From Phycisphaerae bacterium (lineage in GTDB: Bacteria > Planctomycetota > Phycisphaerae > SM23-33), in contig JASLNT010000083.1 in the NCBI GenBank assembly GCA_030745875.1, positions 1 to 64,000 on the forward strand: DNA of 64,000 nt, written 5' to 3'. The notes below the pieces were generated by a model. That model saw only the letters and a program-made list of their open reading frames with translations, was not told where the DNA came from and did not search any database. The position numbers and the translations under genes were made by a program. Shown one piece after another: positions 24,482-33,335 of this stretch (its first letter is position 1; each line of letters begins with the position of its first letter).

Positions 24482-25132
24482 TTAGACTCCGTGGTCTTTG
24501 TCCGGCCAGATGATCTTATGCAATTGTACGCCCATCCGCACGGGTAAATTGTCTTGGAGTATCCATTGCGCCAGGTCCGCCGGGTCGATGAGTCCGGCCG
24601 CGGGAGAGAAGATAACCGTGCAGCGATCGTTCAGCGAATGTTTGGTTACTGTGTTCTGGGCGAAGTCGTAGTCTTCGCGAGAGGCGATTACGAACTTCAC
24701 CTCGTCGGTTGAGCGAAGGTGTTTGATGTTGGCCCACAAGATCCGGTCGGTCTGGTCGCTGCTGGGGCATTTGAGATCGACTATGCGAACCACTCGTTCA
24801 TCAATCTGCGATATGTCCAGCGAACCGTTGGTTTCCAGCAGGGTCTCGAATCCGGCGTCACAGAACGCCTCCAGGAGTTCGGCGGCTCCGCTCTGATGAA
24901 GCGGTTCTCCACCGGTCAACTCCACTAGTGGGCAGCCGAGCCGGCTGACATGCGTGAGTATGTCGTCCACGGACATCTCATCGCCTTCGGTTATGGCATG
25001 GCGTGTGTCGCACCAGGAGCAGTCCAGATTACACCCGGTAAGCCGCACCAGCACGCAAGGAACTCCCGCACGAGTTCCCTCTCCCTGTATGCTCAGTATT
25101 ATCTCATTTACTATGAGGCGGTTGTTTTGCAA
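24482..25132 (-). CDS. queE: 7-carboxy-7-deazaguanine synthase (radical SAM)
   Basis: A 216-aa radical SAM enzyme that contracts 6-carboxytetrahydropterin to 7-carboxy-7-deazaguanine. The cluster motif is Cys34-x3-Cys38-x2-Cys41 (CNLDCSWC). SIQGEGTRAGVP precedes it as in all QueE, and ELTGGEPL is the SAM-binding stretch. The start appears to be TTG at 25132; no ATG lies close to the conserved VNEI segment. It follows rnfD by 15 nt and immediately precedes queD. No queC or queF is seen in the window. Confidence 0.94.
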   Translation of the reverse strand: MQNNRLIVNEIILSIQGEGTRAGVPCVLVRLTGCNLDCSWCDTRHAITEGDEMSVDDILTHVSRLGCPLVELTGGEPLHQSGAAELLEAFCDAGFETLLETNGSLDISQIDERVVRIVDLKCPSSDQTDRILWANIKHLRSTDEVKFVIASREDYDFAQNTVTKHSLNDRCTVIFSPAAGLIDPADLAQWILQDNLPVRMGVQLHKIIWPDKDHGV

Positions 25133-25147
25133 TGTACGATCTCTGCG

Positions 25148-26440
25148 TTAGTGTTTTCGTCGATTGAGCAGGCGCAGGGGCCAGGGCTTCCGCCCGAGCA
25201 CTCTAGGGCGCCACAGTGCGTCGATTGTCGGTGTGAAGGTGTTCATCGCCAGGATCGCCGTGAAACACGCAAACGGAACCATCCAGAACATCCTGAGGCA
25301 CATAGCGACCACGCCGCATCCGATTCCGAATATGATCTGTCCGCCCGTAGTGCTTGGTCGGCAGGTCATTTCAGTAGCCAGGAAGAACGCCGCCAGCATC
25401 AATTCACCAGTAAGCAACTGATAGCATACGTAGACGAATCCCACGTCGAATCCTTCGGACACAATAGGCATCCACACTTTGTGGGCCTGTCCATCGGGTC
25501 GGGCCAGGTAAACCGGCGCTATTGCCGCCACGACTGCCGCCGACAGGATGAAAGCCACCGGCAACTGCCACTTGACGTAATGTCTATAGACCAGATACAA
25601 GCCCGCGACGATGATGACAATGATGCATGTTTCCCCGATTGCTCCGGTCCGTGCGCCGTAAAGGAGCTCATTTATGCGGGGCATCTGCATTATGACGGAC
25701 GGCTTGAGTTGTTTCATGTCAGGCAGATGGTCTTTGGGCGGGGGGGGTTGACCGTGGCGATATGCTCTTCGGCCGTGCCTGAAGGCAAGAACGCTGAATG
25801 CAGGCTCTTCGGCGTTGGCGAGTTCCATGAGCAGCGCTCCGGGCGGTCTGGTGCGGAATGCGTGTACGTCGGACGGCGTGGTGGCTTCAGCCCATTTACG
25901 CAATTCTCTGGGTGGTCCGGTGATCGTGATGTCTCCGGTAACCAGTTGCCGACGAGCAAGGATCGACCAATGCCTCGGATTCGCTACGGAAGGAAAGACC
26001 ACCACCACCGCCAGCCATCCCACCAGTGCGGGCTGCCATAGGAAATGCCCGACACCGCCGAACATGACCTTACCGACGATAATGGCGAAGGCGGCTCCTA
26101 TCAGCGGTACGTACCACGGTACGAATGCAGGCAGCGTAAGGGCCAGGAGCAGCCCGGTTAGGTACGCGTGCGAGCGCCCCAGGAGAGCGGGCGTTCGCGT
26201 TACGGCGTAGTAACCACGTTCGATAAGAGCGCACGATGTAATAGAGATTATTGCGACAATCAGCGCCCTCCATCCAAACAGCACGACACCGGCGAGCAGC
26301 GGACCGCATGCGGCGGCGAAAGTCACCGCAAAAATCGTTCGGACGGCTTCGGGAGCCCGGTAAAACGGAGCCGTGTAAACCGCGGCCGGATCGAGTGTCG
26401 AACCGCCCGAAGGCAAGTTATCTGTCTTGGAGGCCGTCAT
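25148..26440 (-). CDS. rnfD: Rnf electron-transport complex subunit D
   Basis: A 430-aa NqrB/RnfD membrane subunit with about nine helices. The N-terminal region has the family pattern LGRSHAYLTGLLLALTLP and GKVMFGGVGHFLWQPALVGW. Thr187-Thr188 in AEATTPS lie where RnfD and NqrB carry covalent FMN on a threonine, though the surrounding SGAT motif is not exact. Rnf couples ferredoxin:NAD oxidoreduction to ion movement. It is 2 nt after rnfC. Subunits G, E, A and B are not in the window, so the complex is either completed elsewhere or these two serve another module. Confidence 0.88.
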   Translation of the reverse strand: MTASKTDNLPSGGSTLDPAAVYTAPFYRAPEAVRTIFAVTFAAACGPLLAGVVLFGWRALIVAIISITSCALIERGYYAVTRTPALLGRSHAYLTGLLLALTLPAFVPWYVPLIGAAFAIIVGKVMFGGVGHFLWQPALVGWLAVVVVFPSVANPRHWSILARRQLVTGDITITGPPRELRKWAEATTPSDVHAFRTRPPGALLMELANAEEPAFSVLAFRHGRRAYRHGQPPPPKDHLPDMKQLKPSVIMQMPRINELLYGARTGAIGETCIIVIIVAGLYLVYRHYVKWQLPVAFILSAAVVAAIAPVYLARPDGQAHKVWMPIVSEGFDVGFVYVCYQLLTGELMLAAFFLATEMTCRPSTTGGQIIFGIGCGVVAMCLRMFWMVPFACFTAILAMNTFTPTIDALWRPRVLGRKPWPLRLLNRRKH

Positions 26441-26442
26441 CG

Positions 26443-27774
26443 CTATTGGGACCTCTTATCTCCGGCTGTTGTAGCGTGGATTGCGGCCAGTTTCAGTTGG
26501 CGGACCCGCTGCATTAGCGGCAGGCGTGCGGGGCAGATGTAGCTGCATACGCCGCAGCCGACGCACGCCGAGACGTCAGATCGTCTGGCGTGTTCAACCA
26601 GCGATAATTCGAAATCGTCGTTCAATGCTGCTACGTTAAGACGTGCGGGGCAGTGATCTGTGCACCACCCGCATCGTATGCATTGGCTCGACGGCGTGTA
26701 GGGGCTTGGTGTTATCGACAGTACGGCGTCGGTGGCCGGTGTTACAACCGTTGTGTCATTGCACAGCATCCCGACCAGAGGCCCGCCGTGTATGACGATC
26801 GGATCGTCTGAGTCAATGACATCCAGGCACCGTGTTCCAAACGGCAGGAAGTAGTTTCCGTCTTTGTGTCTGGTCGAGCCGGAAACGGTGACTATGCGTC
26901 CGGCGAGTCTCTGGGCGCAGGCTGTCCAGCGGTATACCGCGAAGCATGTTGCTGGATCAATAACCGCTACTTGCACGTCCATGGGTGTCCGGCCGGGGGG
27001 GACGCTTCGTCTGGTAAGTACTTTGGTGAGTATCGTATCGGCTTCGGTGGGGTATTTGTGTGAGAGAGCTACTTGGGTGATGTTGTATTCAGCGGCCGGA
27101 GCCGCAAGATCGCGATAGGCGTCTGTGCGACGCCGCGGAACCACCAATGCTGCGTTGTTTATTCCAGTGGCGCGGGCCAATATCGCCAAACCCTCGACCA
27201 CCTCGCGACCGAATTCAACCAAGAGACGGTGATTCGTGGTCACCAGGGGCTGCTGTTCCATTGCGTTTGCAACAAGCAGATCGCAGGATTTGGAACGCGC
27301 CTGGAGCACCCACCGGGCCAATGGAATCGCGCCGCGACAGTGGACCATGATTTGCCCCTCGGTGATACGATCCCAAAGGGCCGCTTCGTCGAGATTACGC
27401 CAGTTCGGTTTAATCGGATCATCCTTGGGCAACTCGATCGTCGAAGTGATTTTCAAATCGATGGCTTGCGACATTCTCATGCTGTATCGCCCGGCGACTT
27501 CAACAGTGGATAAACCGGTTACTATCCCACCAGCCGGTGCGAAGATGTCGGGTGTTTCATTACCGGCGGCTGCGATGAGTTCGCCCGCAGTGACTTTCTG
27601 ACCTTCTTCTACGACAGGAGAAACGGGCGCACCTTCGTTTCGCCCCAAAGGCAGTGACAGTCGCTTTTCCCGGTCCCAAACTCCGATCGGAGCGTTGAGC
27701 GTAGAGCCCTTGTCGTCGGGCAGGTCTATCCCGCCGGAGAACGTTCCAAATCGTCTAATCTTGGGGCCACGCAT
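26443..27774 (-). CDS. rnfC: Rnf electron-transport complex subunit C
   Basis: A 443-aa RnfC-like NADH-facing subunit. The N-terminal barrel-sandwich domain (SPVVEEGQKVTAGELI near residues 50-70) is followed by a Rossmann-like region and an SLBB-type segment. Two 4Fe-4S motifs sit near the C terminus: CIRCGWCTDHCP and CVGCGVCSYICP. The order rnfC-rnfD is canonical. It lies 76 nt after the parvulin lipoprotein gene. The 51-kDa-like glycine motif is weak by eye, so NADH binding is inferred from family membership. Confidence 0.88.
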   Translation of the reverse strand: MRGPKIRRFGTFSGGIDLPDDKGSTLNAPIGVWDREKRLSLPLGRNEGAPVSPVVEEGQKVTAGELIAAAGNETPDIFAPAGGIVTGLSTVEVAGRYSMRMSQAIDLKITSTIELPKDDPIKPNWRNLDEAALWDRITEGQIMVHCRGAIPLARWVLQARSKSCDLLVANAMEQQPLVTTNHRLLVEFGREVVEGLAILARATGINNAALVVPRRRTDAYRDLAAPAAEYNITQVALSHKYPTEADTILTKVLTRRSVPPGRTPMDVQVAVIDPATCFAVYRWTACAQRLAGRIVTVSGSTRHKDGNYFLPFGTRCLDVIDSDDPIVIHGGPLVGMLCNDTTVVTPATDAVLSITPSPYTPSSQCIRCGWCTDHCPARLNVAALNDDFELSLVEHARRSDVSACVGCGVCSYICPARLPLMQRVRQLKLAAIHATTAGDKRSQ

Positions 27775-27850
27775 TACTGAATGGTACCGGATGCGACCGC
27801 CCGGGTCCAGAACCGCCGCTGCTGCGTATGAACTACCGGATTTGGTCGGC

Positions 27851-28867
27851 TTATGGGTTCTTGGCGGATCGCTGTTGGAACTGTGCTTTCAGCGAAGGAT
27901 TCACGAATTCCACGTTTGCGGCTTCTGAGAGTTTCTCGAGCAGACGGTTCCCTGCGCTGCGGATCATCTGCTCCTTGAGTTCGGTGGCGATTTTGTCCTT
28001 CTCGTCAGCGTACTTGACCTTCTTGGGTTCAATTATCTTGTCGAGCCTGAGTACGTGGAATCGGCTTGCGACCTGAACCGGATCTGAAATCTCTCCAATC
28101 TTTGTCATCGCCAGGGCGACTTGCTTCAGGGCTGGCGACACTTGCGTCGTGTTCTGACCGATCGGGGGGAGTTGGCCTCCGGTCTTGCCGGTGGGATTCA
28201 CAGAGTATTGCTTGGCTAGAGCGGCGAAATCCCTCGTGGCGGCCAGAGATTTAACCAGCTTTGCGACCACGTGTTCCTTGGTCTCCACATGGCTTACGAC
28301 GACCATTCGTCCGTGCCGCTTGTCGAATGCGGCGCGCACGGCCTCGTCCGGGACCTCAAAATCCGCGCCGATCATCTTGCGGAGGAGAGCGTTCCGCCGC
28401 ATGATCAGCGCCCATGTACTGTACGTGACGTTGCGCGACGTGAGCAACTGGTTCAGCATCTGCTGGCGTTCGGCGTCGCTGTTGGCCATGGCAAACGTCA
28501 GTTTCAACGCCCGCTCATGTTCTTCTTCAACCTCTTTGTCGCTTACTATAATGCCCTTTGAAGACGCCGCCTGCTTGACGATCTCCGTACGAAGTATCTG
28601 TTGAGCGATCGCCAATCCATACCCATCGACGAGTATGCTGTGGAGTTGGTCCATCGCGATTGATTTGCCGTTTATGACGGCCATTACTTCACTGGGCGCT
28701 CGAATGACGGCGGGGGCTGGTTTGTTGATCGGCGGAACGGTCGGCTGCGTAGTGGCGGCCTTCGGCGGATCGGCAGGGGGCGGGGGGGGCGGTGAGCTGC
28801 GGATCCAGCCGCATCCTAGAACGCCCGTCAGTATCGAGAATACCATGACTGCTAAAACTGTTCGCAT
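27851..28867 (-). CDS. parvulin-type peptidyl-prolyl isomerase lipoprotein
   Basis: A 338-aa SurA/PrsA-like chaperone. The lipobox ends at Cys19 (TGVLGC), followed by a Pro-rich linker (SSPPPPPPADPP). A helical chaperone segment (about 60-185) begins VMAVINGKSIAMDQL, the SurA_N pattern. The parvulin domain (about 190-285) carries FAALAKQYSVNPTGKTGGQL and ISDPVQVASRFHVLRLDKI. The lysine-rich C terminus completes the SurA-like fold. AGAGG lies 8 nt before the ATG. Likely assists folding of exported proteins, of which this region has many. Confidence 0.9.
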   Translation of the reverse strand: MRTVLAVMVFSILTGVLGCGWIRSSPPPPPPADPPKAATTQPTVPPINKPAPAVIRAPSEVMAVINGKSIAMDQLHSILVDGYGLAIAQQILRTEIVKQAASSKGIIVSDKEVEEEHERALKLTFAMANSDAERQQMLNQLLTSRNVTYSTWALIMRRNALLRKMIGADFEVPDEAVRAAFDKRHGRMVVVSHVETKEHVVAKLVKSLAATRDFAALAKQYSVNPTGKTGGQLPPIGQNTTQVSPALKQVALAMTKIGEISDPVQVASRFHVLRLDKIIEPKKVKYADEKDKIATELKEQMIRSAGNRLLEKLSEAANVEFVNPSLKAQFQQRSAKNP

Positions 28868-28921
28868 AGGTTGTTTCCTCTGGGACCAGAGTATCGTCGC
28901 GGGGCTTTGGCGTCAATGGCG

Positions 28922-31300
28922 TTAGCTGTGCAATGAACCCTTCTGGCCGGTGCGCCCCGTTAATGCGATGAAAGCAGGAAGCACCAACGGTCGTACTACG
29001 AACGAATCGATCAGCATTCCCAGCGCCATCGCAAATCCAAGTTGTTTCAGCAGCGCCATGTCGCCGACCATCAGGCTTCCAAGAGTTGCGGCCATTATTA
29101 GCCCGCACGAGGATATCACCGGACCGGTGTAGACGATCGCGTGTCGACAGGCTCGCCGCGGTTTCATGCGGCGGGCTTCCTGAGAAACTCTCGCCGCTAG
29201 GAAGATATTATAGTCCTGCCCGACGGCCATCATGATCACAAACAGGAATATTTCCACTTTCCAGTCAAGCCCCGCAACGCCGAGCAGGCCGGTGAACACC
29301 CAGTATGTGATCCCGAGAGTACTCCAATAGCTTAGCAGCGTGGAAAAGACCATGAATCCTGAAAGTATCACATCCTTCAGCAGCAGCCATACAATTAGGA
29401 ATATCACACCCAACGCCAAAGCCGCAATGCGGTAGAAGTCGGCGCTGGTTACGGTGCGGATATCCATGGTTTGGGCGGTGGCTCCGGCGATGTGCACGCT
29501 GGCCTTGAAGTTCTCGGCGGTGAGTTGATCGACCAGTACGTTCCGTATTTCCGCCACTATGCTCATCGCCTGAATTGTCATTGCAGGCTTGTCCAGAATG
29601 ATCTCGAGCCGCATGGCCGTGCGGTCGGCGCTGACATACTCCTTGAAAGTTCTGGCCCTCACGCCATTTCGCACCAATTTGGCGGCCAGCAGTCGTGCTT
29701 CCTCCTCAAGTATGTCCATCATGCTGCGCTGCTTTGGTTGGGATTGCGGTGCGTCGGGCGGATTGTCCGTTAACGCTGCTTCAAAAAGCTCCCTGGTTGC
29801 GCTGTCAATGTCCCTGCCCAGAGGCGTAGTGAGGCTGCGGATATCGTGAACCGCTTTGGTTGGACTGTTGCTGATGTCACTGATCGCAGAATCTATTCTC
29901 TCCGATAGCCCCAGCCACCGTTTATCTTCAACCTCGACCGAGTCGGTTGATTCTATAAGCACGTTTACTGGTGCGATCTCGCCGATAGGCCAGTGGGCCT
30001 GCACTGTTCTTGCTCCCTGTGCGGCCTCGTAGCTGCCGTCCAGGTCCGCAAGCGTGTCGTACATCCATCTCAGATTGGCCCCCCTGACGGCGGGAATCGT
30101 AAGCAGCACCAACGCAATCGCCAGAACGGTTCCCGGTCGGGCCGTGACCACGGATGCGATACGTTGCCACACCACCGATCTTGCAGTGGCGAGCTTCTGA
30201 TCGACCCGACCCGGATGCGAAGGCCAGTATATCCGCTCGCCAATTATCACCACGACTGCAGGAACGAGCGTGACAACTGCAGACAAGGCCACGAGGAGCG
30301 CTACGGCGATGGCTGGTCCGGCGCTGCAGAATAGACCGTAGTTCGCGAATGTCAACATCATGAGTCCGGCGGTGTCCGTGCCGGCCGACGCAAGGAGCGC
30401 CGAGAATGTATGATTCAGTGCTTCGCTGGTGGCCTGGCGGTGCGGGAGGCCCGAAATGAGAAACTCGCGTTGGCGGCTCATCAGCAGCAACGTGTAGTCT
30501 GTTCCCGCGCCGTACAGGAGTACGATAGTGAAGATCGTCTCAGCCAGGCCAGTGCTCATGCCCAGATAAATGTTGCCCATTTTCAGAAGGGTAAGGGCGA
30601 TTATCGCTGCAGCCGATATCCCGCCCAACGGCACTAACGCTGCAAGCGGAGCCCGGTAGATCAACAGCAGGATAAGTACGACGGCGGCGATGGTTACGGC
30701 GAACGTGTGCAGGTGGCTCTTCTGGGCTGCGCGGGCGTAGTCCAGCCCGAATGCGCTGGATCCGGTTACCGAAGCCGACAAACCTTCGGGAAATCCGGGT
30801 TCCTCTTCGGCTAGGATCGATCGAACGTGTCTGACAATTCGCGCCGATCGTGACGTGATGAAATTTGCGGGGATGTTAATTCTGATCAGCGCGGCTTGCC
30901 CATCCGGGGTGGCCTTGGCGATGTAAGGGTTACTTTTGCGGGGAACGAGGAGGGCGTGTGGACTTCTGAAACTCACGCCGTCGAGATCCTCGGGTCCGCT
31001 TAATTCGTCCGATCGTTTGGCGATTCGTTCAGCCAGAGCTTTGATAGCAGCGAAGTCCTTCTCGGTAAGCGCCTGTCCTCTGCGACGGAGAACGACTACT
31101 GCTTCGGACAGTCCAACGGTGTGGCCGAAGTGTGTGGTGAGCTTGGTAACCGCCATGCGAGTAGGCGTCTCGGGCGGCAGGAAGGAAGTAGGCTCCTTGC
31201 GCGCAGAGCTCTCATCCGGTTTCAGACAGATCGCCAAGGCGACCGCAAGAAGCCATGCGATCACTATGGGCCAACGGTATTTCGCAACGAATTCGCCTAT
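28922..31300 (-). CDS. RND/MMPL family membrane transporter
   Basis: A 792-aa (or 780-aa) RND-superfamily exporter of the MMPL type, two halves each with six helices and a large periplasmic loop. Characteristic acidic transmembrane motifs are GTDYTLLLMSRQRE in the first half and GQDYNIFLAARVSQEA in the second. The first ATG/GTG/TTG is GTG 31264, but it falls inside the first helix and has no ribosome-binding site. Twelve codons upstream an ATA (31300) is preceded by GGGAG at 7 nt and restores the normal N terminus GEFVAKYRWPIVIAWLL. I therefore tentatively use the AUA start. Upstream mlaF-mlaD suggest lipid or hydrophobic-compound transport. Confidence 0.88.
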   Translation of the reverse strand: MGEFVAKYRWPIVIAWLLAVALAICLKPDESSARKEPTSFLPPETPTRMAVTKLTTHFGHTVGLSEAVVVLRRRGQALTEKDFAAIKALAERIAKRSDELSGPEDLDGVSFRSPHALLVPRKSNPYIAKATPDGQAALIRINIPANFITSRSARIVRHVRSILAEEEPGFPEGLSASVTGSSAFGLDYARAAQKSHLHTFAVTIAAVVLILLLIYRAPLAALVPLGGISAAAIIALTLLKMGNIYLGMSTGLAETIFTIVLLYGAGTDYTLLLMSRQREFLISGLPHRQATSEALNHTFSALLASAGTDTAGLMMLTFANYGLFCSAGPAIAVALLVALSAVVTLVPAVVVIIGERIYWPSHPGRVDQKLATARSVVWQRIASVVTARPGTVLAIALVLLTIPAVRGANLRWMYDTLADLDGSYEAAQGARTVQAHWPIGEIAPVNVLIESTDSVEVEDKRWLGLSERIDSAISDISNSPTKAVHDIRSLTTPLGRDIDSATRELFEAALTDNPPDAPQSQPKQRSMMDILEEEARLLAAKLVRNGVRARTFKEYVSADRTAMRLEIILDKPAMTIQAMSIVAEIRNVLVDQLTAENFKASVHIAGATAQTMDIRTVTSADFYRIAALALGVIFLIVWLLLKDVILSGFMVFSTLLSYWSTLGITYWVFTGLLGVAGLDWKVEIFLFVIMMAVGQDYNIFLAARVSQEARRMKPRRACRHAIVYTGPVISSCGLIMAATLGSLMVGDMALLKQLGFAMALGMLIDSFVVRPLVLPAFIALTGRTGQKGSLHS

Positions 31301-31430
31301 CGGTTTGCTCCCGTATTATCCGTCCCTCCTGTGCGATGCAGGACAGAAGTTAGCGATTCTACCCTCGTCGGGCAAGCGGACTTCTCCGATAATCTTTGTT
31401 TGCCCCCGCCGCCAGGCCGTTCTGTGTTTC

Positions 31431-32468
31431 TCACATCTTGACTTTGATTCCGCTTTCCTTCCAAGTTTTGACCAGATCGGAGAACTCCTTCAGTAGGATT
31501 TTGGTCTGGTTGGCGGCGTCCTGGAGGTTGTTGTAAAGTTTAGGATCGCTAAGCAACCTGCCCGCCGTGCCTTCGCCTTTTTCCAGCTTTAGAGCCACCC
31601 GGTTAATCGTCGACAACAGTGTTGAAATCTTCTCGGCGTCGTCGATGAGCTTCAGAGCAAGTTGATCCACGCGCTTGCCGACTGCTTCTGCGGATCCGGA
31701 CGCCTTGACGAACGATTTGCGAGTTTCGTCGGCAAAATCTTTCATCGCCTCCATTGCCTTGTTGGCTTTGTCTGTCGCAGTCGCGAGATTCGCCAGCGAG
31801 GCCTTGATGTTGGTCTGGTTTTCGACATCTCCGAATATTTTCGCCAAACCCTCCAGAGTCGCGTCGAGGTTGCGTAATGTTCCAGCCAAGCCCTTGCGCC
31901 TCGTAGTGGCGGCCGGGGACGTACTTGGCCCGGTGGTTGTCGCAGGTCCGTCCTCGGTCTCCAAGAGCTTGTTGAGGTTCGCCGCGAGTGTCGACAGACC
32001 TTCCAACGCCGGAGCTAATTCATCGGGGAGCATGCTCGCCTGCTTTGCGTGGCCGACAATTGTGTCAGGCGTGGTTTTGGAGAGATTCGAGTCCTTTCCC
32101 GGCGGTATGTCGCCCTCGATGGAGAACTCAAGCCACGGGCGCCCCACAAACGCCGGCTTGGTCACCCATAGCACAGTATTTGACGGCAGGGTTATTTCCC
32201 GGTCGATCAGTGCAGTCAGCGTCACTCCCTTGTACGGGTCTTGCGGATCTGTAAACGACAGTTCTGAGACCGTACCCACTGCCTTTCCCGCGAGATGTAT
32301 CTTGTCTCCGATCTCCACCTGGGCTCTGGCTTCCATGCGGACTCGCAAGCTGTACCCGCTTTTCAGCAGCGTTGGTAAGCCGGTAAACAGGATGATCATC
32401 CATCCCAGCAGCAACATCGCTACAATGACCGTCAGGCCAACCATCAGGTTCTTTGCGTGCTCTGTCAT
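31431..32468 (-). CDS. mlaD: MlaD/MCE-family lipid-transport protein
   Basis: A 345-aa protein with one N-terminal membrane anchor (residues 8-30), then one MCE domain (about 38-115) beginning YSLRVRMEARAQVEIGDKIHLAG and including the glycine-rich turn of the family. A Thr/Pro/Ala linker (about 175-190) leads to a long helical coiled-coil tail. MCE proteins form hexameric rings carrying phospholipids between membranes. The start overlaps the mlaF stop by 4 nt, so the ATPase and ring protein are co-translated. No MlaE permease gene is in the window. Confidence 0.9.
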   Translation of the reverse strand: MTEHAKNLMVGLTVIVAMLLLGWMIILFTGLPTLLKSGYSLRVRMEARAQVEIGDKIHLAGKAVGTVSELSFTDPQDPYKGVTLTALIDREITLPSNTVLWVTKPAFVGRPWLEFSIEGDIPPGKDSNLSKTTPDTIVGHAKQASMLPDELAPALEGLSTLAANLNKLLETEDGPATTTGPSTSPAATTRRKGLAGTLRNLDATLEGLAKIFGDVENQTNIKASLANLATATDKANKAMEAMKDFADETRKSFVKASGSAEAVGKRVDQLALKLIDDAEKISTLLSTINRVALKLEKGEGTAGRLLSDPKLYNNLQDAANQTKILLKEFSDLVKTWKESGIKVKM

Positions 32469-33274
32469 AAGCCTGGCTCCGTGCCCGTTGTGGTGAACTG
32501 TTCTGTTTGAAGTTCCGCCAGTTCTGCTTCGCTGGCCTGACCGTCTATGAATCTCATTACGGTTTCGTTATCAATGTCGTCCAGGCCTTCGGGGGTTGTG
32601 TCTACTATGAAATGCCCTTCATTAAGCATGACGATCCGATCGCCCACTTTTCTGGCCGAAGCCATGTCGTGCGTCACCACGATCGCTGTTGTGCCCAGGG
32701 CGTGTTGGAGCTTGATTATCAGTTCATTGATGAGGTCCGCGCGAATCGGATCGAGACCGGTGGTGGGTTCGTCGTAGAGGATGGCTTCAGGGCTCATGGC
32801 TATTGCTCGAGCGAGGGCGACGCGTTTCTTCTGACCGCCTGACAATTCCTCGGGAAACTGGTCCTGGAGCCCGTCGAGTCCCACCAGTGACAGGACGGTG
32901 CGGCACTTGGCTATTCGTTCAGCCCGCGTTCCGATGGCGTGTTCGTCGAGCGGGAAGCATACGTTTTGCCCAACCGTCATCGAGTCGAAGAGAGCTCCGC
33001 CCTGAAACAGGAATCCGATACGCGATCTGACCTTCGTGAGCTTGCGCTCGGGCAGTGCGGATACTTCGTAGTGGCGGAAGTAGACCTTGCCCTTGTCCGG
33101 TTTGAGCAATCCTACTATGTGTCGCAGCAGTACGCTCTTACCGCAACCGGATGGTCCGATGATTACGGTCGTTTCGTGCGGGGCGATATCGAGACTGACC
33201 CCGCAAAGAACAGGGTGTGAATTGAACGTCTTATACACGTTCTGCAATCTTATAACTGGTTCGGTCTGTGCCAT
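32465..33274 (-). CDS. mlaF: MlaF-type ABC transporter ATP-binding protein
   Basis: A 269-aa ATPase of the Mla/Ttg2A lipid-transport class. Visible are Walker A GPSGCGKS (40-47), the family-typical FLFQGGALFDSMTVGQNVCF around the Q-loop, signature LSGGQKKRV, Walker B AILYDEPTTGLDP and VVTHDM. ATG 33274 is used; a GTG two codons upstream (33280) is possible. Neither has a clear ribosome-binding site. It is 55 nt after the GNAT gene and overlaps mlaD by 4 nt. Confidence 0.92.
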   Translation of the reverse strand: MAQTEPVIRLQNVYKTFNSHPVLCGVSLDIAPHETTVIIGPSGCGKSVLLRHIVGLLKPDKGKVYFRHYEVSALPERKLTKVRSRIGFLFQGGALFDSMTVGQNVCFPLDEHAIGTRAERIAKCRTVLSLVGLDGLQDQFPEELSGGQKKRVALARAIAMSPEAILYDEPTTGLDPIRADLINELIIKLQHALGTTAIVVTHDMASARKVGDRIVMLNEGHFIVDTTPEGLDDIDNETVMRFIDGQASEAELAELQTEQFTTTGTEPGL

Positions 33275-33335
33275 TGTCACAAATGCCTGTATTCGGCCGG
33301 AGGGTCAGGCCGCATATGCATCCAATCGACCGGTG

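Noticed and set aside
24950..26041. 363-aa + strand open frame opposite queE and rnfD
   Set aside because: Shadow of two well-supported genes on the other strand; no domain or membrane pattern of its own.
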